DNA from: Glutamicibacter uratoxydans
GTDB taxonomy: Bacteria > Actinomycetota > Actinomycetes > Actinomycetales > Micrococcaceae
Reading direction: 5' to 3'
Length of the DNA: 64,000 nucleotides
NCBI RefSeq assembly: GCF_006539925.1
Contig: NZ_BJNY01000002.1
Span: forward strand, 1 to 64,000
In this document: positions 33,943 through 40,494 of the stretch, piece by piece
How the letters are laid out: every line of letters starts with the position of its first letter
How positions within the stretch are numbered: the stretch's first letter is position 1
Notes under the pieces: generated by a model
Databases searched by the model: none
Told to the model about the DNA's origin: nothing
The model's input: the letters and a program-made list of their open reading frames with translations, nothing else
Position numbers and translations under genes: made by a program

Positions 33943-35415
33943 CTAGCGCGCCTCCTTCAAGTGCATGGCGAAGAATCTTTCAAGCGAAGACCCCAGCATG
34001 GCGCTGCGGTAGCGCGCGCTGGCGCGGTGGTCGTCCATTGGGGTGCCTTCGGCGGCCATGACGGAGGCCGCGGCGCGGATGGTTTCCAGGGTCCAGGCCT
34101 TGCCCACCAGGGTTGCCTCGGTGGCGCTGGCGCGCAGCGGGGTGGCGGCCACGCCGCCCAGCCCGATGCTGGCACGGGTGATGATGCCGTCCTCCACCTG
34201 CACCGCATAGCCGATGGCCACCGAGGAGATGTCGTCGAAGCGGCGCTTGGCGATCTTCTGGAAGCTGGTCAGCGGCGCCAGCGGCAGCGGGATGCGGACG
34301 GCGCTGATCAGCTCCCCTAGCTTGCGCACGGTTTGGCGGTAGCCGGTGAAGTAGTCGCGCAGCGGCACCACGCGTTCGCCTTCCAGCGAGCTGAGCACGA
34401 GTTCCGCCTCCAGCGCGAGCAGCGCCGGCGGGGTGTCGCCAATTGGGGATCCGGTGCCCAGGTTGCCGCCGATGGTGGCGCCGTTGCGGATCAGCCGCGA
34501 GGCGAACTGCGGGAACAGCTGCCCCAGCAGCGGGATGCGCCCGGCCAGCTGCCGTTCAAGTTCGCTCAGCGTGCAGGCGGCGCCCAGGGTGGCGTAGTCG
34601 TCGGTGAAGCTGATCTGGCGCAGCTCTTCGAGCCGGTCGATGGCGATCAGGTTGCGGGCACGGGCGCCCTTGATGTTGACCTCTACGCCCCAGTCGGTGC
34701 CGCCGGCCAGCAGCTGCGCCTCCGGTTCTTCGGCGAGGATTTCCAACGCCTGCTGCAGGCTGGCCGGGCGGCGGTAGCGGCCCAGCTTTCCGTCGGGGGT
34801 GTCAGCGCGGTGCAGGTCGGTGGCGGCGGGTGCCGGGGCCGGGTGTTCGCGGCGTTCGGCCAGTTCGTCGAGCTGGGTGGGGCTGCCCAGCGAGTAGGCG
34901 GCGTCCTTGATTGGGCGGTAGCCGGTGCAGCGGCAGAGGTTGCCGGAGAGCGAATGCAGGTCGAAGCCGTTGGGGCCGCACTGGTGCCCGTCCTCGTGCG
35001 GCTGGTCCTCTCCGCGTTCCGGGCGGTAGTATTCGGCGGCCATGGAGCAGACGAAGCCCGGGGTGCAGTAGCCGCACTGCGAGCCGCCGGCGGATGCCAT
35101 GGCTTCTTGGACGGGGTGCAGGTCTGCTTCGCCGCCCAGGCCTTCAGCGGTGACGACTTCCTGGCCGTCCAGCGCGGCGGCTGGCAGCAGGCAGGCGTTC
35201 AGGGCGGTCCAGCGCGAACCTTCTTCGCCGTCGGGGCGGGCTACGAGGATTGAGCAGGCGCCGCATTCGCCTTCGGCGCAGCCTTCCTTGCTGGCGATGA
35301 GCCCCGTTCCGCGCAGAAAATCAAGTGCATTGGTATGCGGGGATGAAGTGAATTCAACGGCTTTGCCGTTGACGGTGATGACACACCGGGTTTCAGTTGT
35401 TTCCGGGGCGCTCAT
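33943..35415 (-). CDS. xdhA: Xanthine dehydrogenase, iron-sulfur and FAD small subunit
   Basis: A 490-residue electron-transfer subunit. The first [2Fe-2S] set is Cys46, 51, 54 and 75; the second is Cys114, 117, 161 and 163 (CGYC ... LCRC). A FAD-binding domain follows at about 195-375 (LLAGGTDWGVEVN, IGGNLGTGSPIGDTPPALLAL) and then the CO_deh_flav_C-like domain. AGGAGG sits 9 nt before the ATG. The start codon overlaps the stop of a 37-codon leader frame (ATGA), and a 6-bp hairpin lies directly before the ribosome site, so initiation may be controlled. Confidence 0.94.
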   Translation of the reverse strand: MSAPETTETRCVITVNGKAVEFTSSPHTNALDFLRGTGLIASKEGCAEGECGACSILVARPDGEEGSRWTALNACLLPAAALDGQEVVTAEGLGGEADLHPVQEAMASAGGSQCGYCTPGFVCSMAAEYYRPERGEDQPHEDGHQCGPNGFDLHSLSGNLCRCTGYRPIKDAAYSLGSPTQLDELAERREHPAPAPAATDLHRADTPDGKLGRYRRPASLQQALEILAEEPEAQLLAGGTDWGVEVNIKGARARNLIAIDRLEELRQISFTDDYATLGAACTLSELERQLAGRIPLLGQLFPQFASRLIRNGATIGGNLGTGSPIGDTPPALLALEAELVLSSLEGERVVPLRDYFTGYRQTVRKLGELISAVRIPLPLAPLTSFQKIAKRRFDDISSVAIGYAVQVEDGIITRASIGLGGVAATPLRASATEATLVGKAWTLETIRAAASVMAAEGTPMDDHRASARYRSAMLGSSLERFFAMHLKEAR

Positions 35416-35525
35416 GGCCTCGTACCTCCTACACCCGAGAAATACGGGTGCATGTTGAATGGATGAAAAAGAAGAATGGTTGCCCGCGCCGCGCGCGCCA
35501 CGGCGCGGGCTGTGCGTTGGCCCAT
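35412..35525 (-). CDS. Possible 37-codon leader ORF overlapping xdhA
   Basis: An ATG-initiated frame of 37 codons ends in the ATGA that also starts xdhA. It is Arg/Ala-rich in the first half, then hydrophobic (ATILLFHPF), and contains the two leader hairpins. No ribosome site precedes it; its ATG lies inside a 12-bp palindrome GGCCCATGGGCC (35519-35530). It may be a coupling ORF or just a by-product of the leader RNA; evidence is weak. Confidence 0.3.
   Translation of the reverse strand: MGQRTARAVARAARATILLFHPFNMHPYFSGVGGTRP
35432..35450 (-). promoter_or_regulatory. Hairpin at the xdhA ribosome site
   Basis: CACCCG/CGGGTG with a 7-nt loop ends 1 nt before the AGGAGG of xdhA. It could affect access of ribosomes. 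Confidence 0.5.
35482..35510 (-). terminator. GC-rich hairpin, terminator or attenuator before xdhA
   Basis: A 10-bp perfect GC stem (35482-35491 with 35501-35510) with a 9-nt loop is followed on the minus strand by AACCATTCTTCTTTTTC. It lies between the 16-codon ORF and xdhA, so read-through would be needed to reach xdhA from upstream. Confidence 0.55.
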
Positions 35526-35539
35526 GGGCCTAGCGGCCC

Positions 35540-35590
35540 CTATTCTCCGTGGGCGATCTGTCCTTTGGCCCAAACTTCGAATCCACCCAT
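35540..35590 (-). CDS. 16-residue peptide ORF with consensus ribosome site
   Basis: ATG...TAG encodes MGGFEVWAKGQIAHGE. A perfect GGAGG (35598-35602) lies 7 nt upstream of the ATG, better than most long genes in this window. It occupies the gap between the azgA-type permease and xdhA, in the same direction, and is followed by a hairpin and structured leader. It could be a leader peptide controlling xdhA or a short functional peptide. There is no run of one amino acid as in classical attenuation. I do not recognise a family. Confidence 0.5.
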   Translation of the reverse strand: MGGFEVWAKGQIAHGE

Positions 35591-35619
35591 TTTGGGTCCT
35601 CCATGAAGGTTGTGAATCC

Positions 35620-35634
35620 CGGTTGCAACAACCG
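35620..35634. promoter_or_regulatory. Inverted repeat CGGTTG-N3-CAACCG, candidate operator
   Basis: A perfect 6-3-6 inverted repeat lies 17 bp upstream of the small-ORF ribosome site and about 20 bp downstream of a TATGAT hexamer (minus strand, 35653-35658). The position suits a repressor site for the xdh leader. Confidence 0.4.
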
Positions 35635-35689
35635 AATCGAATGTGAACTGTATCATATTTGGGGCCGTTGCGGCCCGACTGTGAACCGG

Positions 35690-37192
35690 TCAGCTCAGCA
35701 TGAGCGTGATGGGTCCGCGGGCAAAGTAGACCAGGAACCCAATGGCAACCACCCACATCAGCGGGTGGATCTTGCGCGCCCGACCGGCGGCAGTGTTGAC
35801 GAAGACCCAGGCGATGAAGCCAGCCCCGATGCCATTGGCGATCGAATAGGTCAGCGGCATGGTGATCAGCGTCAGGAACGCCGGCATAGCGCTGGAGAAC
35901 TTCTTGAAGTTGATCTCCCGGATCTGCGCGCACATCATCGTTCCAACCAGCACCAGAGCCGCCGCCGCGACTTCGATGGGGACCATCGAGGTCAGCGGGG
36001 TGAAGAACATGGAACCCAGGAACAGTACGCCGGTGACCACCGAGGCTAGCCCGGTCCGCGCGCCCTCGCCAATGCCCGCCGCCGAATCGACGTAGACGGT
36101 ATTCGAGGACGAGGAGCCCATGCCGCCGAGCACCGCGCCCATGCCCTCAATGACGAAGGCCGACTTCAGCCGCGGGAAAGTTCCGTCTTTGCGGGCAAGC
36201 CCCGCGTTCTTCGCCAGGCCAGTCATGGTGCCCATGGCGTCGAAGAAGTTCGTGAACACCAGGGTGAAGACCAGCATGGTGCCTGCAAGGATACCGATGC
36301 GGGAGAACGCTCCGAAGATGTCGAACTCGCCGGCCAGGCTCAGGTCCGGGATCGATGCGATCTGCCCCGAGAGCACCGGGGTGTTCAGGTGCCAGCCGTT
36401 GGGGTTGTCCGCGCTTGCTGCTCCGATGTGGAAGATGTTCTCCGCCAGCATTGCCATCGCGGTGGTCACGATGATGCCGATCAGGATCGCTCCCTGCACC
36501 CCGCGGGCCACCAGCGCGCCCATGATCAGCAGGCCGACCACAAACAGGATGGTGGGGATCGAAACGATGGATCCGTCATCGCCCAGCTGGACCGGTGGCC
36601 CGCCCTGGGTGCGGGTGACGAAGCCGGAGTCGACGAACCCGATGAAGGTGATGAACAGGCCGATGCCGACGGTGATCGCCGCCTTCAGGTCCTTGGGGAT
36701 TGCGTGGAAGATCGCCGTGCGGATGCCGGTCATCCCGAACAGGACGATCAGCACGCCGTTGATCACCACCAGGCCCATGGCCTCGGCCCAGGTGACATCC
36801 TGGATGACCGAAACCGCAAGGAAGGAGTTGATGCCGAGGCCTGCGGCCAGGGCGAAAGGCAGGTTGGAGATCATCCCGAAGAGGATGGTCATCACCCCTG
36901 CGGTCAGGCCGGTCATTGCGCCGACGTGGCCGGCGGGAAGCCAGCCTCCCACCACGTCCACCGGGGCGGCGTCGGCGCTGAATCCGCCGAGGATCAGCGG
37001 GTTGAGCACCACGATGTAGGCCATCGTAAAGAAGGTGACGACCCCGCCCCTGAATTCGCGGGCTAGTGTTGAGCCGCGTTCGGTGATTTTGAAGAATCCA
37101 TCAAGCACCTGGCGGGGGCCGGATGGTGATGGGGAAGTCCGTCCTTGTGACGGCAGCTGCGCGGCGCCAACACGCGTCTGGTTCGCAGTCAT
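35690..37192 (-). CDS. AzgA-family purine (guanine/hypoxanthine/adenine) permease
   Basis: A 500-residue, about 12-TM nucleobase transporter of the AzgA branch. Clues: REFRGGVVTFFTMAYIVVLNPLIL at the start, ALAAGLGINSFLAV, FVFTNFFDAMGTMTGLA-like block (TNFFDAMGT) and SSSSNTVYVDSAAGIGEGARTGLASVV, all typical of GhxP/PbuG/AzgA proteins. It begins 12 nt after guaD and precedes xdhABC, so imported guanine and hypoxanthine would feed directly to the deaminase and dehydrogenase. Confidence 0.9.
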   Translation of the reverse strand: MTANQTRVGAAQLPSQGRTSPSPSGPRQVLDGFFKITERGSTLAREFRGGVVTFFTMAYIVVLNPLILGGFSADAAPVDVVGGWLPAGHVGAMTGLTAGVMTILFGMISNLPFALAAGLGINSFLAVSVIQDVTWAEAMGLVVINGVLIVLFGMTGIRTAIFHAIPKDLKAAITVGIGLFITFIGFVDSGFVTRTQGGPPVQLGDDGSIVSIPTILFVVGLLIMGALVARGVQGAILIGIIVTTAMAMLAENIFHIGAASADNPNGWHLNTPVLSGQIASIPDLSLAGEFDIFGAFSRIGILAGTMLVFTLVFTNFFDAMGTMTGLAKNAGLARKDGTFPRLKSAFVIEGMGAVLGGMGSSSSNTVYVDSAAGIGEGARTGLASVVTGVLFLGSMFFTPLTSMVPIEVAAAALVLVGTMMCAQIREINFKKFSSAMPAFLTLITMPLTYSIANGIGAGFIAWVFVNTAAGRARKIHPLMWVVAIGFLVYFARGPITLMLS

Positions 37193-37204
37193 GATCCGGT
37201 CCGC

Positions 37205-37690
37205 CTAATAGTCGGTGCGGGATTCCAGCGCATCCCATGCGGCAAATGGCTGCAGGCGGATGTCGTTGGTGCTGGCGTCTCGGACTACCGGCATCAAGGC
37301 CTTGTCAGAGTCTGGCTCGAAGTATTCATAGAAGACCGCGTCGTCGAATCCCGCGGCCGCCGCATCATGGCGGTCGGCGGCGAAGACCACGCGCTCAACG
37401 CGAGCCCAGAGAGCCGAGGCAAGGCACATGGGGCAGGGTTCGCAACTGGTGTAGAGCACGCAGCCGCTGAGATTGAAGGTCCCCAGGCCGGTGGCCGCCG
37501 CGCGGATGGCTACCACCTCAGCATGGGCGGTGGGGTCGTTGGTTGCGGTGACGCGGTTGACACCTTCAAAGACTTGGCCGTCGGGTGCCAGAATCAAGGC
37601 GCCGAAGGGCCCTCCCTGATTATGGACATTGCGGGTGGCAATTTCTACGGCCATTGCCAGATATTCTTGGCCGATTGTCGTTTCGTGCAT
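37205..37690 (-). CDS. guaD: Guanine deaminase (CDA superfamily)
   Basis: A 161-residue zinc deaminase converting guanine to xanthine. The zinc site is complete: His56-Ala-Glu58 in PTAHAEVVAIR and Cys86-x2-Cys89 in SCEPCPMCLAS. The size and the C-terminal YEYFEPDSDK segment fit the small GuaD type rather than tRNA adenosine deaminase; the operon context (purine permease, xanthine dehydrogenase) agrees. GAGGAG lies 5 nt before the ATG. It is the first gene of the guaD-azgA-xdhABC unit. Confidence 0.93.
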   Translation of the reverse strand: MHETTIGQEYLAMAVEIATRNVHNQGGPFGALILAPDGQVFEGVNRVTATNDPTAHAEVVAIRAAATGLGTFNLSGCVLYTSCEPCPMCLASALWARVERVVFAADRHDAAAAGFDDAVFYEYFEPDSDKALMPVVRDASTNDIRLQPFAAWDALESRTDY

Positions 37691-38186
37691 CGTAGCTCCT
37701 CAAAGCTTTCGGATAAGCACGCCGCGCAGGTCTAGAACTCCACCCGGCTGACGCATCGCTTATCTGCTGATTCCATCAGTACACGCCAGGTAGATAGCGA
37801 CCCGATTTCCGGGCGCCCGCCTTAGACACAGAAGAGGCTAGCACTAAATCTGTGAGCCACGCCACAGCTTTAGGGAAATACCTGCTTTGCGCTCCAGCAG
37901 ACCAAGTTACGGAACAGCTGATGACAATAGATTCCATATAGTGCATATATACAGATCATCAACGTCATGGAAAGCCGCCATCAAAGTCTTGGAGCAAGAC
38001 TTCCGCTAGGCCTTCTCCATCCGGAGCGCAATTGAAACTGTGGATCGATTATGTGTCCTGTAAGAAGCATTGCCTCTGCCCGTCACCGGGAGGACGATCA
38101 GTCGTGGGCGGATTTTTGGGGCGGATGAGCTATTGATCCGAGCCACCCGAAAACTTCAACTGCGACTTTGCCCCTGGAGGGTCATC
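37691..38186. other. 496-bp divergent regulatory region
   Basis: No convincing gene is seen. On the minus side a TAGCCT hexamer (37835-37840) is a candidate -10 for guaD. A CRP-like TGTGA-N6-CCACA lies at 37851-37866, overlapping the likely -35. An 8-bp perfect inverted repeat with 3-nt spacer (AAGTCTTG/CAAGACTT) lies at 37984-38002. The AT-rich stretch near 37929-37962 (TATAGTGCATATATAC) could hold further promoters. GGAGG at 38176-38180 serves the plus-strand lipoprotein gene. Confidence 0.55.
37851..37866. promoter_or_regulatory. CRP/GlxR-like site before guaD
   Basis: TGTGA-GCCACG-CCACA differs at one base from the TGTGA-N6-TCACA consensus and overlaps the expected -35 of the guaD promoter. 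Confidence 0.4.
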
Positions 38187-38726
38187 ATGTCCACGAGACC
38201 ACGAAAGCTAGCCGCCATCGGCGGCATAGGATTGGCTGCGCTGCTGCTGGCGGGCTGCTCGAATAGCTCGCCCGAGCCGAACACCACTTCCCCAACGCCC
38301 TCGATGTCGACTCCGGCAACGCCGGCTCCGAGCAGCACAACACCCACGCCTTCTCCGACGCCCACCCCTTCCCCGACATCCACCACCTCTCCGACAACTG
38401 CCGCGCCAAGCAGTTCGGCCACGCAGGCAGTGCCGATTCCCAGCGATGCCACGGACTATGCCAATGATTTGGTGCGCGCCTGGGGAGCCGGCGACGAGGC
38501 CCGGATGAACCAGTTGGCGACCCCTGAGGTCATTTCCGCCCTGAAGCAGTATGCGCCAAAGGGCGGACCGAATTGGGAGCGCACAGCCCAGGATGCCGGG
38601 GCCGGTTCGGTCTTTGTCACCTACACGAACTCCGCCGACAAGTCAGTCCTGCAGCTGCGTGTCCAAAACGAAACCGCTGGCCAGGGTGAACCGCATGCGG
38701 TAGTGGAAGCCAAGTTCACCAAGTGA
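38187..38726 (+). CDS. Lipoprotein with Thr/Pro/Ser-rich linker
   Basis: A 179-residue lipoprotein. The signal peptide ends in LLLAGC (Cys near residue 23), followed by a linker of about 55 residues of Thr, Pro and Ser with repeated TPSPTPTPSPT pattern that may span the wall. The remaining 85 residues (DATDYANDLVRAWGAGDEARMNQLATPEV ...) resemble an NTF2/DUF4878-like small alpha/beta fold. The ATG at 38187 has GGAGG 6 nt upstream; the open frame extends 39 codons further but lacks a signal-like start there. Function unknown; single gene. Confidence 0.8.
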   Translation: MSTRPRKLAAIGGIGLAALLLAGCSNSSPEPNTTSPTPSMSTPATPAPSSTTPTPSPTPTPSPTSTTSPTTAAPSSSATQAVPIPSDATDYANDLVRAWGAGDEARMNQLATPEVISALKQYAPKGGPNWERTAQDAGAGSVFVTYTNSADKSVLQLRVQNETAGQGEPHAVVEAKFTK

Positions 38727-38741
38727 GCGGTTAGATGCATT

Positions 38742-38792
38742 AAGCGAAGCCCGCCGCTTCCCCCGAAAAGGGGGAAGCGGCGGGCTTCGCTT
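38742..38792. terminator. Long bidirectional terminator
   Basis: A perfect 23-bp stem (38742-38764 with 38770-38792) and GAAAA loop between the convergent lipoprotein and purine permease genes. Confidence 0.9.
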
Positions 38793-38808
38793 GCCTAGTT
38801 TGCTGCGG

Positions 38809-40290
38809 CTACAGCGGCGGCATCGGCCTGTCGCCGGCCTGGCCGTGGTCTTCGGCGATGACCCGGACCTCAAGTCCCTGGCCGTCGAAGAGCTTTCCGT
38901 CGACCACCTTGTCGCCGTCGGACAGCGCATCGAACTGGTACTTGTGGATGGTGCGCGGGGAGATCGCCTTCTTCTTGCCGAAGCTCAACTCGTTGAAGAT
39001 GATGTTCAGCAGCACGGCCATGATAGTTGCCGAGGAGATGCTGGACTGGAAGATGGTTCCCACCCAGTCCGGGAACTGGTCGTAGAAGTCCGGCTTGACC
39101 ATAGGAATGCTGCCGAAAGCCAGCGAGGTGGCGATGATGACCATGTTCATGTTGTCATCCTTGGCCTTGGCCAGGGTGCGGATGCCTGCCGCGGCGACGG
39201 AGCCGAACAGGACGATGCCGGCGCCGCCCAGAACAGGAACAGGGATGGAAGCGACTACGCGTCCCAGCACCGGCAGCAGGCCGAGGACCACCAGGATGCC
39301 GCCGCCCGCGGCCACGACGAAGCGGCTCTTCACGCCGGTAATAGCCACCAGGCCCACATTCTGCGCGAAGGCAGACTGGGTGAAGGTGTTGAAGACCGGG
39401 GCCACGGTGGAGGACAGCATGTCTGCACGCAGGCCGTTGGCGATGCGGCGGGCGTCCACCTTGGAACCGGTAATTTCAGCCACTGCCAACATGTCGGCGG
39501 TGGTTTCGGTGTAGGTCACCAGGATGACGATCATCATGGAGATGATGGCGCCCACCTTGAAGATCGGCGGGCCGAAGGCGAACGGCGTTGGGAACGCGAA
39601 CATGTCGCCTTCGAGGACTCCGGAGAAGTCGGTCAACCCCATGAAGGCGGCAACGATGGTGCCCAGCACGATGGAGAGAAGGATCGACAGGCGCGCCAGG
39701 GCTGGAACGCCCGACTTGGTAAGCGCCAGGAGGATCAGCAGGGTGATGGCCGCCAGGGCGATGTACTTCAGCGATCCGTAGTCTTCCGCCCCGGCGCCGC
39801 CCATGGCCCAGTCAGCGGTGACGGGGAAGAGCGACATGCCGATGATGGTGATGACCGTGCCGGTGACCACCGGCGGGAAGAAGCGCAGCAGCTTGGCGAA
39901 GAACGGCACCAGCAGGATGCCGATGGCGCCGGAGGCAAGGGTCGCGCCGAAGACGGCCTGCATGCCGCCGTCCTTGTTCAGGATGGCGATCATGGTTGCT
40001 ACGCCGGAGAAGGAGGTGCCCTGGACCAGCGGCAGCTGCGCACCGAAGAATGGGATGCCAAGAGTCTGCAGGAAAGTCGCCAGGCCGCCGATGAACAGGC
40101 AGCTGGCAACCAGCACGCCCATCTGCGCGGTGTCCATGCCGGCGGCGCCGCCCATCACCAAAGGAGGGGCGATGATGCCGCCGTACATGGTCAGAACATG
40201 CTGAAATCCGTAGGCGATGGTGCGGCCAGGGGAAAGCCGCTCATCTTCGGGTCTGGTGCTTGGGGCTGCAGTGCTTTTGGCAGCGCTCAT
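38809..40290 (-). CDS. NCS2-family purine/urate permease
   Basis: A 493-residue, about 12-14 TM nucleobase:cation symporter of the NAT/NCS2 family. Motifs: FQHVLTMYGG, FFGAQLPLVQGTSF, the signature-like block VTYTETTADMLAVAEI, then NTFTQSAFAQNVGLVAITGVKSR. The QN at the start of the NAT signature and FxQNVGLV resemble urate/xanthine permeases (PucJ/PucK, UacT) more than uracil carriers. A role in xanthine or urate transport matches the xdh genes close by. AGAGG precedes the ATG. Likely a single transcription unit. Confidence 0.88.
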   Translation of the reverse strand: MSAAKSTAAPSTRPEDERLSPGRTIAYGFQHVLTMYGGIIAPPLVMGGAAGMDTAQMGVLVASCLFIGGLATFLQTLGIPFFGAQLPLVQGTSFSGVATMIAILNKDGGMQAVFGATLASGAIGILLVPFFAKLLRFFPPVVTGTVITIIGMSLFPVTADWAMGGAGAEDYGSLKYIALAAITLLILLALTKSGVPALARLSILLSIVLGTIVAAFMGLTDFSGVLEGDMFAFPTPFAFGPPIFKVGAIISMMIVILVTYTETTADMLAVAEITGSKVDARRIANGLRADMLSSTVAPVFNTFTQSAFAQNVGLVAITGVKSRFVVAAGGGILVVLGLLPVLGRVVASIPVPVLGGAGIVLFGSVAAAGIRTLAKAKDDNMNMVIIATSLAFGSIPMVKPDFYDQFPDWVGTIFQSSISSATIMAVLLNIIFNELSFGKKKAISPRTIHKYQFDALSDGDKVVDGKLFDGQGLEVRVIAEDHGQAGDRPMPPL

Positions 40291-40371
40291 GGGTGACCTC
40301 TTTCGTCAGTGGGATTCGGGTGACTGCTCCGAACCAATGACGAAGCGCGACATCCTTTAAGTCTGACGCAC

Positions 40372-40385
40372 TTTGGTTAGCCAAA
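40372..40385. promoter_or_regulatory. Palindrome TTTGG-N4-CCAAA upstream of the NCS2 permease
   Basis: A 5-4-5 inverted repeat lies 82-95 bp upstream of the permease start, between it and a TTGACG hexamer at about 40417-40422 (minus strand). Candidate operator only. Confidence 0.35.
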
Positions 40386-40494
40386 TCCACCGCAGGGCGA
40401 TCTTGCAGAGCGAGGTGCATCACGTCAAGCGCTTAGTGTAGCTATACATATGATTTACTCGCCCAATTTCGCACCGCAGCCCCGGCACCGGCTC

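Noticed and set aside
35416-35689. A known riboswitch class (guanidine, purine, Moco) before xdhA
   Set aside because: I could not match any known consensus by eye; only unnamed hairpins are present, so no class is assigned.
38104-38136. A 10-residue GTG ORF (MGGFLGRMSY) after GGGAGG before the lipoprotein gene
   Set aside because: Spacing of 10 nt, GTG start and very short length make it weak. The shared MGGF start with the peptide before xdhA is probably chance.
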